From Plumapathes pennacea (Eukaryota > Cnidaria > Anthozoa > Antipatharia > Myriopathidae), in the NCBI GenBank assembly GCA_964036295.1, contig OZ038466.1:18471097-18535096 (forward strand): a stretch of DNA of 64,000 bases, given 5' to 3'. Of the stretch, positions 22,900-34,292 are shown in pieces. The stretch's first letter is position 1. Each line of letters begins with the position of its first letter. The notes below the pieces were generated by a model. The model worked only from the letters and a program-made list of their open reading frames with translations, did not search any database and was not told the origin of the DNA. The translations under genes and the position numbers were made by a program.

Positions 22900-24385
22900 A
22901 CGGTGTCCTTCCAGGCTTCTGTGTCAACAATGAACTTCCAAATAAGGAACTTGTCAATTCCAAATTTGGGCATGATCGTGTTACGCGTTATAAAGCAGTT
23001 CTCCAAGTAGGTTTTGTGCGGAAGGTTTTCTGGAACTCGTTGTCGTTTGTCTGGTGGTCAACATTCGAAGTTTATTTGACCATTAAGCTTAAAAGTTTCC
23101 GCGAATGTATATTACAGTGTGATTATCAAGGCACGATAATATAACGCCGTTGGGTGCGGACACTGAAGACACTGAAATCAATAGTCAAACTGCATGGCTA
23201 TACTGTTATCATGAAGTGCAGCCATTTCGTTGTTTTTAACGAAAACCAGCCGCTGAATGAGGGTGCAACAGCAGCTTGTGAACTCGAAATGTTTGACGAA
23301 CGCTCGCGTTACTATTTAAGCGGAGTGGTGAGGGTAAATAAAGTCATTCAGAAGTGACTCGACCAGAGAACCGTCGCATATTCCTCTTGGGAAAAAAAAA
23401 ACAACGTCTCTGCCACTTGTTCAAATTTGTCATATTCCACAGCAATAAAAACTGTACACAAATGGAAGAAGAATAATGCGTGACCGAAACCCCAAGTCAT
23501 GTCCTTGAACTTGAAACTCAGCCAAAAGAAGAACGGCACAGATTTCTCTACGTGCGTATTTAGTTTGGATGCAGCCCAGGCGTAGTATCATGGCTTCTGA
23601 TAAATTTGTAGGTGTCAAAGACTAGCTGTGTATGATACTGGATACTGGAAGAATTGTCAACAAGTGTATCAGATTTTCCTACAATTTGTTTAACTTGAAA
23701 CTCAGCCAAAAGAAGAAAGGTATAGTTTTCTTTGCGCACGTATTTAGGCTACGTCTACACTATACCGGATAGCTTTCCGTAGCGCTGTTGCTCCGCTCCG
23801 CTTCTGAAAATGGTACGGACCCGTATCGGATACTAAAACGCTCCGATTTGAATTGATTGATTGTGACAAAGCTGTTCCGGACTGGCCTTGTGTCGGTACA
23901 CTGTACCGGATAGGTTTTTCAGCCAAAGTCGCTCCGGACCGATGTTTTCGTTAGGTTTTCGTAACGGCTCAAAATCCTATCCGGTATAGTCTAAACGTAG
24001 CCTATGCAGCTCAGGCTGGAATATCGTAGTCTCTAATAAATATTTGTGTCGAAAAAGTCACGGATAGACCTTTTTCTTTGCCGGCTTGGGAAGTCCCGTT
24101 CACGGTTCAGAGTACTAAATGTTGCCGCAGTGTTTTGGAGAAAATTCTAAATTCTCTCATTTTGAGCGCCACATATAGTTTTCACCCTCTGCCGCCTTGT
24201 AAATGGAGGGCTTTTAAAACTAAGACTTATTCGAGTACACAGTTTAGCGAAAGTGGAGGCCCGCAGAAACGGTTCTGAACTTCCACATACCAAAAATTGA
24301 GCAAATTATAAAATGTGACCTTAAGCCGCAAAAGTAATTTTCACAAATTCGCGAGCTTACAGCTGCCTTGCTCCTTTGATTTGCT
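22900..24385. mobile_element. Second copy of the 1.1-kb dispersed element, interrupted by a MITE
   Basis: Shares several blocks with 5937-7028, in the same order and orientation, ending aattcgcgagcttacagctg. It contains a local duplication (23510-23600 against 23695-23745 plus 24004-24060), one copy of which is split by the MITE at 23747-24002. Confidence 0.55.
23747..24002. mobile_element. MITE with GGCTACGTCTACACTATACC termini
   Basis: Left end GGCTACGTCTACACTATACC, right end its reverse complement with one or two changes; TA stands on both sides. The neighbouring duplicate at about 23560-23580 shows the site without the element (gcgtatttagtttgg). Confidence 0.8.
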
Positions 24386-25359
24386 GTTTTCATTCCTTTT
24401 TAAAAAATATTTGAAAAAATTGTTTCACTGTTATATAGCAATGCCCATCCCAAACTAACTTTTGCAAACAATTATCAATTTCCTCAATTGCCTCATTAAA
24501 TGATAGAAGAGTACCCGAGCTAGCAAGTGCGACGAAACCTATCGATTAACAAGAATTGGGCGACCTTTCAGCGGCGACGCTGCTTTGATTGACAGTTTGA
24601 CTTCGACTCTTATTTCTAACGAGAGGCCACGATTAATCCAGCCTTCGCTTCAATACTTCTGTGTTTTCTTTTATTAACTAAATACGTTTCTTCTATCAGG
24701 CTTTCGAGTTTTCGTGTTCTGCAACAAGCGAGGAATGTAACACGACACTTGTTCACGTCAATATTATTGCGGTTTTGTTCACAGTGTGTTCAGTCATTTG
24801 TGAACTGCAAACACAATGCTCAGGACTATTTCGGTGTATTTTTTATATCTGATATACAATGACCATTGCGAAACAAAGGCTACATGATCGAATGAAAGAA
24901 ACATTTCAACAGGCAATGTACGATAAGCAGAAGAATGTTATGAGGCAACATATGTCATGTACAGAGTATAGCATAAATGCCATTGTTTTGCGGCTAAAGC
25001 TCATTGTAGCTTTGGTTTCCGTTTTCGGCCTGTTATCTTCCCAGAAGTATTTCGTGCCGCCACAGAAAGTTTCGTCGGGACTAAATATTTAGCGGCAACA
25101 GAGAAATTTGCAATCCCCCAGCGGTATCCATCAAACATTTGTTTACGGCTATTCTCAAAGCTTCCGCGGCGAACTTAAAGGCCAATTCACACTGGACGCG
25201 TCGCGACACGCCGTAACTGAACGCGTTGTCGCGTTGAAAAATCCAGTTTATCCGTACATGTTCCACAGAGTCCAACGGTGTTGAGTTTGGATGGGATGCA
25301 CTTAACTTTTACACACAAGTAACGAGCAAGGCCACTTCTCGAGTTGTTTAGCGAAGTCA

Positions 25360-25360
25360 A

Positions 25361-25404
<44 letters not shown>

Positions 25405-25740
25405 TTTTAATACCCTCAAGGGGTTTTTCAGCAACAATTTGGCTTCACCATATTACTGTGGAGTACAGGCACTGAGGGTGGTCACTGCCAGAGATTTGTT
25501 TTTGTCCTCAGCGGTTCTTTTACGTCCCCCCTGTAATCAAGTATAGAAGTAGGGAGACGGGACCGCCATTTTACGTAGTCATTCGAGTCACGTGAAAATA
25601 TTACCATTTGCTGATAGAAACAAAGGCGGCATCTTATCCTTAGTTATTTTAAGACCCCGAGTGCTGGTCCGGCCGGGGTTTGAACCCGCAACCTCCCGCA
25701 CGAAAGACCGGCACTCAACCAACTGAGCCAACCGGACGGC
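25360..25740 (-). mobile_element. tRNA-derived SINE with (TATG)n tail, upstream of gene B
   Basis: Read on the minus strand, 25740-25664 gives a tRNA-like head: TGGCTCAGTTGGTTGAG (box A type) and GGTTCAAACCC (box B type), flanked by complementary GTCCGG and CCGGAC. A body of about 260 bases follows, and the element ends in a TATG tandem run (plus-strand CATA repeats at 25363-25401). The anticodon stem does not pair, so it is not a functional tRNA. It lies about 345 bases before the gene B ATG. Confidence 0.75.
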
Positions 25741-25988
25741 GGTTTACGTCATCGCATATCACGTGATAATATGAACCAATCACCGTGTGCAGATTCGTAA
25801 CCCACAAAAATAAAGACACGGTCTCGAAACCTAAGCTCGTCGCTTCGCGCGAGCAATTAACTGGGTGAATTTTGGAAAAGCTCGTAAGTTTGCTAATAGT
25901 CCTCCTTATTATGCAAAAATATTTGTATATATATCAGCCTTCTCTAATAACCGTGATGTATAATGAGGAAGTAGAGATTGATTGAACT

Positions 25989-26085
25989 TTCACTTCCTGT
26001 GGCGCAGCTGGGTGGCCTGTAAACTACTGTTGAACTGCATGCGTATTTGATCCGCAGCACGAAGGCAAGCGAGCAGTGAACCGTG
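25989..26085 (+). promoter_or_regulatory. Possible 5' leader of gene B with conserved ETS-like block
   Basis: The block tcacttcctgtggcgcagc (about 25990-26008) is repeated almost exactly before the dead exon (52423-52440) and sits about 80 bases before each ATG. It contains CACTTCCTG, which matches an ETS-family site on the minus strand. A TATA-like run (gtatatatat) lies at 25925-25934. Which part is promoter and which is 5' UTR cannot be told without transcript data. Gene C keeps only a weak version of this block. Confidence 0.3.
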
Positions 26086-26161
26086 ATGAAGCGTTCTGTT
26101 TGTTATTACTCGCTCCTTTACTGGCTTCTTATCCTTGTGGTCTTCACCCATTCTGCTACAG
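26086..26161 (+). CDS. Gene B signal-peptide exon
   Basis: Codes for MKRSVC, a hydrophobic core (YWLLILVVF) and THSAT, then a phase 1 GT donor (g|gtgaga). A signal peptidase site near HSA is plausible. The same 76-base exon occurs at 57041-57116 (gene C) and, with a stop, at 52497-52572. The following intron is very long (26162-33618, 7457 bases), so the link to exon 33619 rests on phase (1 to 1), on the order of domains and on the parallel arrangement in gene C. Confidence 0.85.
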
Positions 26162-29100
26162 GTGAGAAATATGAATTCAAAATATTGATCTTAGGCATTT
26201 GTATTGTTCCGGATTTTATGCGGTTTGATACCAGCACAGATATAATAATCTCAACCCGGAAATGCAGAAATCATGGTCCCGTTTTTGTAGTTTCGTTTCG
26301 AAAGAAAAGCCTGGCGACCGTAAATTAAAGATGCTATGCTGCCTAGAAGCAGTAATTGTATATACATGTGTTAAGAAACCGTATTTATCTTAAAACGATG
26401 ACGCGGGACAACTTCCTTTACATCTATGACGGTCGGTCTACAGTATAGTTCAGTTGTTGCGCCAATGTTGATTATGAAAGATCCTGTTAATAGTCGCACT
26501 GCCAAGATTTTGTGAAGACCTTCGCGAATATCTTAATGCTGTATCTTAATCTTTTCAAATTTCTCGCTTCACGGACTGAAGGACTAAATTTGTTATGACA
26601 GATTAACGTTCCTTATATTAAATGCATGAATAATTTCATGCATGGGGCATTTCAATGTGTGCAAGCTGCTTATGCAGAATTTTAGCACACAGGTATTTAC
26701 TGCTAAAATGAAACAGGTACTGTGCAAAAGTAATGGCATCGAAATTCGACGAATTTCGGCGAAAAATGGTGAAAAAGAGCGAAAAAATGGCGAAAAAGAG
26801 CGAAATTGGACGAAATTTCGAAGCGCCTATTGTTTGCAGAGCGAAATTTCGTTAAGAAGAACGAAATTTCGAGCAAAATTTCGTTGAGGACATCGAAATT
26901 TCGCTCTTGCCGGCGAAATTTCGCGCGAATTTTCAAGCGAAATTTCGTTGAGCAGAACGAAATTTCGCTCTTGTCGAAATATCGCACGGAATTTCGAGCG
27001 AAATTTCGTTGAGGACATCGATGCTTTCTCAATGAACTTGAAACAAACACTTGTTTGAGGGCTTAAATCCAAGGTTTTGTTGAAACGATAAACGGAAGGC
27101 TTCGATCCATTCGAAGTGTAAACGCCTTTATAACAATAGGCGGTTTTAAAAAATCTTCAATTCAATTAATTCAATTCGTTATAGCGAAGCGTTAAAAACG
27201 TTTAATTAGTGTGTAAACGGAAGGCTTCGATCCATTCGAAGTGTAAACGCTTTTATAACAATAGGCGGTTTTAAAAAAACTTCAATTCAATTCGTTACAG
27301 TGAAGCGTTGAAAACGTTTAATTAGTGGTTTGGATCCCGATTTGAAATCATAGTATGCGGTTTGATCCGTCGATGACTCTGGCTAAAAGGGCAGTCTTCT
27401 ATCCGCTAGCGGATTCTATCTGGGGGGATAAAATCCGACCTTCTGTGATCAGTCTTCGAAATTTCGATTTAATGACCTTGCGAAGACTTTGTCGAATTTT
27501 CGAGCGGGTCCGAAAAAATTTCGTCTGTATTTGCGAAATTTCGTTCGAAATTTCGACGACATTTCGCGAGAACAAAGAACGAAATTCGTCGAATTTTGCT
27601 GCCATTACTTTTGCACAGTACTGTACATAAATAAAATCAATGAATAAGGGCACGGTCGCACTGGGAAGTTTGGTCGATAATAAACTCAGCATCGAGAGCA
27701 ATGCGACGGCTTCTTTATGTACCGATCAATTCGAAACTCGCACATCCCCCCCCCCCCCCCCCGGGCAGCCCCCCGGGCATTTGGACTTTTTGATTTTCCG
27801 ATGGTCAAATTCCCCACCCTCGGGCCAAAATGACCGTTCAAATGCCCCGGTTTAAGGCTGAATTTAGTGGTCAAACGCCCCACCCCTGGGACAAAAATAA
27901 AAAAGCTGAAAAACAGATACACGTCTAACAATTTGACTTGTTTTTGTGAAAGTCGCGCGCGTACGAGTTCGATAACGGTGAGTACGTTGGCTAAAATTGT
28001 TTCTTTAAGCGAATTACACTGTATCTGAGGAAGTACAAAGGAGTGATTTGCAAGACTGAAGCAGATTTATAAACTATATATATACTGGGCAAAGGGAAAA
28101 AAGTCAAAGGGAATTGACACAGAATTGTTAACAAGAAATGCCACGAGTCGTGTTCCGACGTGCCGAGGGTATTAAAGTCGTTGACATTTTTCTTTAAACC
28201 GTATGGCTAACAAAATGCATTTATTTAACATCCAATGATAAGGTTTCAAACCATACCTTGAGCGAAGCAACGTTTTATTGCGAGTTGTTTAAATCGTAAC
28301 GGCTCAACATCGGAGATTGATACTCGATAAATGAACGTTGTGCTTGGAACATTCACTGATATGCCTCTCAATTTAGACAAAATAAACAGTTAGCACACAC
28401 CGTACGCACAGCTAAAACACTTTCGCGTAAAGCGGGGTGAAATTGAGGGAACGAGTTCAAATTCCCCACCCCTCCGTGGTTGTGGTCAAATGCCCCACCC
28501 CGGGCGAGAGCGGCTGGTCAAATTCCCCCCTCCCCGGGCAAGGGAGGCGGTCAAATGCCCGGGGGGGGGGGGGGGATGTGCGAGTTTCAAATTGATCGGT
28601 ACATTAATGTATCGTAGCAACTTACTGACATATATTTTTAGTGACAAGCGCTGTTTGGACTTCAAATGATGCAAATGTCAATATTAATGTCGTTAAAGTT
28701 ACGAGTGCGACCGGAGCCTAAGCGGTAACGACTCATGACCATGCACACTGACCTATTAACTGAAAACCATAAAAATGTTTTAGAGAAAAAAATCTGCTTG
28801 AGAATTTCACGGGAGTCTTCTGAGAACAGCTGTATACTGTAGATTGCTCAACAGAAAACAAATAAATTGCAGTTATTATCTATCAAGTTTCAATTACGCC
28901 CAGTCTGCTTCTAGCAATAATTTGACATATTATAACTAATGTAGTCGTTATGCGTAATGTTATATTGCTGCCTCACCCAAATGGTCAGACACATGACAAA
29001 TCCTTTACAGGTTGAATAGTTAATGCCATTTATGCCTGGCAAGCAGGCTCTCCTATCCCACAAGAGCGCACACCCATAAAATGGATGGGAGAGCCTTGCA

Positions 29101-32100
29101 GAGGAAGGTATTTAATGAATAGTATTCATGGACGAGTGCTTTAAAAGCAATTACTTTGTTTTTGGAGTCAATTTTACTTTTCATCCAGTCACGGTGTAAT
29201 TCTTGAGGGTTCCCAGTGTTGTTTCAAATTCTTGTTCGACAGATACAGATTAATTTAATTGCAAATATTCTGGGCTCAGCTGTCTCAGTGTATGTATGTA
29301 AACATGTCAAGACTATCTAAATATAATAATAGTATAGACACACAAAGGAACACCAATATGCTGCATTTTGATATGACGGCTACACCCAAGTGTTGGGGGT
29401 TTGGCATGATCTTCAGCTTTGAGTGCATCATCAAAATCAAAATTGAAACTTACCAGGTGTGTATCTGCATGCTCTTCAGAGGTCTGTGTATACAATTTCA
29501 GCCAGTTAAAGTGATTTTCAGCTGTGGTCCATTGTCAGTAGCATGCTAGACAGAAAACGTATAGGCAGAGCTCCAAAATAGCTTGCTAGACAGTTGTTTT
29601 TGACATGAAAATAATGACCATGTCTGCCATTCAACTGTCTCTGGGCTGTTGGAGATGACCTGCCATACCATTTTTACTAGACAGTTATGATGCCTGCCTC
29701 TTCAGTGATCTTGCATTAGACCATAATATTCCCTTCAAAAGATGAAAATCAGGCATGATCAGTAAAAGTATAATTCTAAAGTTCAACCATTTTTCCTCAC
29801 AATAGCTTGGATGAGAATTTCAAATTTCAACCCCTGCACGTGATACTTAGACTCATCGAGAAAGTGAAGTCCTACAAGGTTTCCTTTTTTGCTTTTTCCT
29901 TGCTTGTAGAGAATAAAGAAGTGTCATTATATATAAACATTTGCACTCAAACTCTTATAATATTAGACTTGCCCAAATACCCCATCACTAAAATTTGGGT
30001 TCATTTGTGAAGATAGCTATATGCAAACACTATAGGGGCTTTGTCTTTGCTGTCTATGTACACTTTTAAACAGCATACATACCATAGGTAACAATATTTA
30101 GCCATGTGTAGGGCTCCATAGATATCAAAAGAGAGCACTGACAGACTATACACTGTAATTTTTGCTGAATTACTATACTGTTTATTAAGTAATTTGCTCC
30201 AGCAATAAGTAGAAAACAGCAATGGGCTAGGGTGCAGCAATGAGTATACCATAATCCCTAACATAACATGTACAATATCGGTTGGGATTCTTTATTTTCT
30301 TATCGGAGAGATGTTCACAGTTAGAGTTGACAACAAAAATCTGAGAACATATATATATTTTTTGTTTTTGTTTTTTTTTTGTTTGTTTTTTTGTCCACTT
30401 TTTCTTCAAAAAGGTTTATTTGAGTTCAACCAATCTTCTGTGGTGATTCCAGTAAGCCCGATTGAATTGTCCAGAAAATATTGACAAAAGTAAAATAAGA
30501 TAGTGTGTGAAACATCACTTTAGCTGGGAGGTTAGTGTAATGCTCCTTAGAATATTGCAAGTGTACAGTAGTATATAAAAAAGTTATCAAGACTTCAACA
30601 AGATGTCCTGACAAGATCATGTAAGATCTTAACAAGATCGCAGCAAGATTTTGTGGGATCTTGGCAAGACCTTCTGTTAGAGAAGCAAGAATTTTCTGGA
30701 ACCAGATCATCTTGGCAAGATTTTACCAAGATAAGATATTGGCAAAGTTTGACAAAATCTTAAAAGATCTTGGGGGATCTTACAAGGTCTTGCCAATTTG
30801 TTGGACATGGGCAATGTTGAATAAAAGAAGGACTTGAAAAAAACATGAGAGAAAAGTACCACAGTGCAGTACCACTATACTGTACATTATTTTAGTATAT
30901 TGACAAATGCTTTTTACAATTATTATAAAATAATTATTAATTTATTAAAGGCAAGCAAGAAAAAGAATCATGCATTGTAGTGGCATCAAACTGACATACA
31001 TGTGCTGTGTTCAGTTTGTGATGCATGCAGCATTATCACCCATTTACCAATCAGATTACACATGCTGCATCTTTATTTTTTGGAGGATTTTTACATTTTT
31101 GCCTCATTAGCATAAATCTAGTTTATTAAAGCTACAGTGTAAACAAACAGAAAGAGAATGTCAGACTTTATAGTAACCACCAAAAAATTCAAAGTTTACT
31201 CATTAAATGTTTTTGGGAAACAGCAAAAAATATCAAGACTGTAAAAATTAGTTATACCAGATACACTGCAAGCCTTTCTGCTGTCTATTTATTCTTTGTA
31301 TGCAGCACCCATGCATGCAAAAATTGAACTACACTAGTTAATATTGTGAACATTAAAAATAAGAACATTGCGCTTAAATTTAGTTTGAAATCAAATTAAT
31401 TATGGGAATAGGATCTGGACACGAAGATGAGCTGAAAATTTATCACTCGGGATTTCTTAGTGTCAGAAATGGAACGGAACATCGAAAAAATTATATACAG
31501 GCAAAGCCTGACGTGATGAATTTCGGTCACAGTTAGTGAGTTTTGGGTCATGTGTTAACATTCTAAGTTTTCCGTTAAGCTATTAGTCTTTCCAGTTTCT
31601 TCTCTATACAGTCCTGTGGTTTAAAACTCTGAAGCATTAACTTTTCGTCCACAATATTTTCCAAGCCAGTGGTTGTCAAGATTTACAGCAAGAAAATTGT
31701 ACATTAGAGCCACTTAGATGTGGCAATTACTGCTATGCACATTTCTTTTACCTCTCAAAATCGTTGCAGTCATCTATAACTGGTCCAACAGTCCTTGCAT
31801 TTTCGTCAAAATCCGTCAAATGTTCGTAAAGAAAGTCGAAGAAGAACGACAGAGGGGCACTGGGACTAGTCACATGTTCAAAAGTTCATTTGTGAGTGTT
31901 CGTTATCGAGTCGGGACGAAAAGAAGAGGATTTTAAACTTCTACGAACATATTCTCTGGGCGATGTATGAAGCCAAATTTGGCAGCCGAAGAATGAGTCT
32001 TCGAAGAACTAATTATGTGCCATATGAACAACGTGGAGTGTCTGAACTGGAGAGCAGAAGATCTCATCGACAGTTTGATAAAAGTCGAAAGAACATTACA

Positions 32101-34260
32101 CTGGACTTCACAAACGCAAAGCAAAGGTCAGAAAATTACGAACACTTAGAAATGTATTGTTATTTTGATAGGATGTATGCATTAGTAAACTTGCCACATT
32201 GTAGCGATTAAAGTGCACTAAGGCCCCGTTTTCACTAGAACGAATTTATAGACTGGGTTTGAGACAATTGTTTCCAGATTCGCGAAAGCTTTTATTTCTA
32301 GTTTTGGCGAATCTGGAGAGCTGGCCGAAAGTGAGAACTTTGAACCTGGATGCTTTGTATCAGAAATAGTCGTATTACTATTTCTTTCCAATCCGTACAT
32401 TTGTATAAAAAAAAAGTGTTTTGAAGGGAACCTGCCAAGATCTTCAGGTAAGATCCTGACAAGATTGTAAGATATCCTGCCAATATATTGGGTAAGATCC
32501 TGCCTAGATCATGTCAAGATCATGCAAAAGTCGGTAAAACTCTGTCAAGATCTTAGGTAAGATGCTGCCAAGATCATGCAAGACCCACCATGATCTTGCC
32601 AGTAGCTTAGTGAATTTATGTGGGTTTAAGACAATTATTCCCGGATTCATGAAAGCCTTTTACACTTCTAGTTTGGTGAATCCAGGGATTGAAAGTGAGA
32701 ACTTTGAACCGGATACTTTGTATCAATAATAATCGTACTGTTATTTCTTTCCAATCCTAAAATTTTCATACTTTTGTAAAAAAAAAAAAAAATGTTTTGA
32801 AGGGAAATGTAAAGGTTAATGGCCTGCACTAGGCCATACATCTTGCTAAGATTTTGTCTTACCAGAATTTTATCAAGATCTTAGATACATCTTGCCTGAT
32901 CTCAATAAGATCTTGCCAAGATCTTGTCACAGTTTAGCCAAGATCAGTCAGGAAGATCCTGTCAAGATCTCGGTAAGGTCTTCTAAATAAGTTAGGTAGG
33001 ATCCTGCCAAGGTCATGGCAAGATCCTGCCAAAATCTCAGGTAAAACTCTGCCAATCTTAGGTAAGACTCTGGCATTCTTGTGTGCGGTGTGCATATGGT
33101 CTGTATTGAGAACAGACAAAATCTGCGTTCACATGCTGTAAGCCATGGCATGGATTTCGCTCGAAAATGACAGAAATACTATTATAATATACTTACAGTA
33201 CTGGGAGCTTTTATATGAATGGTAAAGTGTTTAGTTTGTTGCCTTTTGAGAAATTCTCCGTTTGCAGTGAAAGGGTAAAACATTAGGCAGTTTAAAATTG
33301 CTGTATTCCACAGCCCACAAACCTCAAAAGTTGCAATTTGCCGTATTTGTCTCGTTTTCGATGCCAGTAAGGAAGAGGTAAGTCAAATACCATGACAATA
33401 TGAAGCTGCTGTTATTTCAGAATTTGCTGCCCCAGGCAAGACATGACGTGCAAGTCAGGTCATTTGACATTTCCTGGTTTCTGGACTGCGGAATCCAACG
33501 GCTTTATTACGTACAATAGTCCGTAGCACCATGATATGGCTGATATTTCTTTATTAATGTTAGCATGGTGAGTTAGAGCAAGAATGATGACCTGAATTTT
33601 GCATGACTTGTTTTACAGCTTCGTGTGAAGACAATGCACTTGGTATTGAGAGCAAAACAATTCCTGATGGACAGCTCACATCTTCGTCGTCTTTTAACGC
33701 CAGTACTTCCGCCAAAAACGCCAGGCTCAACATTGTGGGGTTGCCATGGTGCGCTGTAGAGAGTAGTACACCGCTGTACTTACAAGTTGATCTGGGATCA
33801 CTACACGCTGTATGTGCTGTGGCTACACAGGGGAATTCTGTAGCGGACCAGTGGGTGGAGACTTACCAGTTAAAAACGTCCACAGATGGGACAACTTGGA
33901 CAGATTACGAAGAAGGAGGACAAGTCAGGGTAAATTATATAACTGTTACGGGCACTTTCGTGTCGTAGCAGACTTTACGGGGAGTCACTTCTCAGTACTT
34001 CAGGTCTTCACTGGATCTCGTTTATTAATAGTAATAGTTAATTAATGTTAAATGTCCAATTCTCCCTTCCCGTCCCGATCATTCCGTCAGACTTTCGGCT
34101 CACGCTTTTAACAGTTACATCAGCCGACAACTTATCCTCATACGAAAACATGGTGTCCGTAAGAGTGGTAGGCAAACCTTACAAGTTGACAGACTTTAGT
34201 CTAATAGCATGGGTGAGTAGTGTATGACAGACCACAATGCGGAAATACGTTGTTTTTTTG

Positions 34261-34292
<32 letters not shown>

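Larger units (their letters stand above)
19748..26085. other. Intergenic spacer A-B
   Basis: After the SINE come AT-rich sequence, a TTAA-type MITE copy (about 21138-21309), a diverged one (about 22690-22850), a dispersed element (22900-24385) split by a MITE (23747-24002), and the second SINE. A short ORF at 24859-25092 (77 residues) and an open stretch from 24695 just upstream match nothing I know. No poly(A) signal could be assigned with confidence. Confidence 0.6.
26162..33618. other. Gene B intron 1 (7.5 kb)
   Basis: Contains two TIR elements (26714-27623 and 27648-28718), then about 5 kb of AT-rich sequence with degenerate AAGATC-type repeats (30590-30800, 32430-32605, 32845-33075) and a 385-base tandem duplication (32226-32800). 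Open frames in this stretch are short and lack domain signals; I see no gene. Homology to gene C begins only at the first F5/8C exon, not in this intron. Confidence 0.7.

Noticed and set aside
24695..25092. Small gene in the A-B spacer
   Set aside because: Two short open stretches without recognisable domain or consistent splice sites; the longest ORF is 77 residues.
25664..25740. tRNA gene on the minus strand
   Set aside because: Box A, box B and acceptor-like pairing are present, but the anticodon stem does not pair and a SINE body and TATG tail follow.
26642..27072. ORFs rich in KFR and RNF on both strands
   Set aside because: They are readings of the CGAAATTTCG repeat, open on both strands because the unit is palindromic.
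31718..32211. Coding region in gene B intron 1
   Set aside because: Short ORFs in different frames (72 and 82 residues), no family signal and no clear start or splice context.
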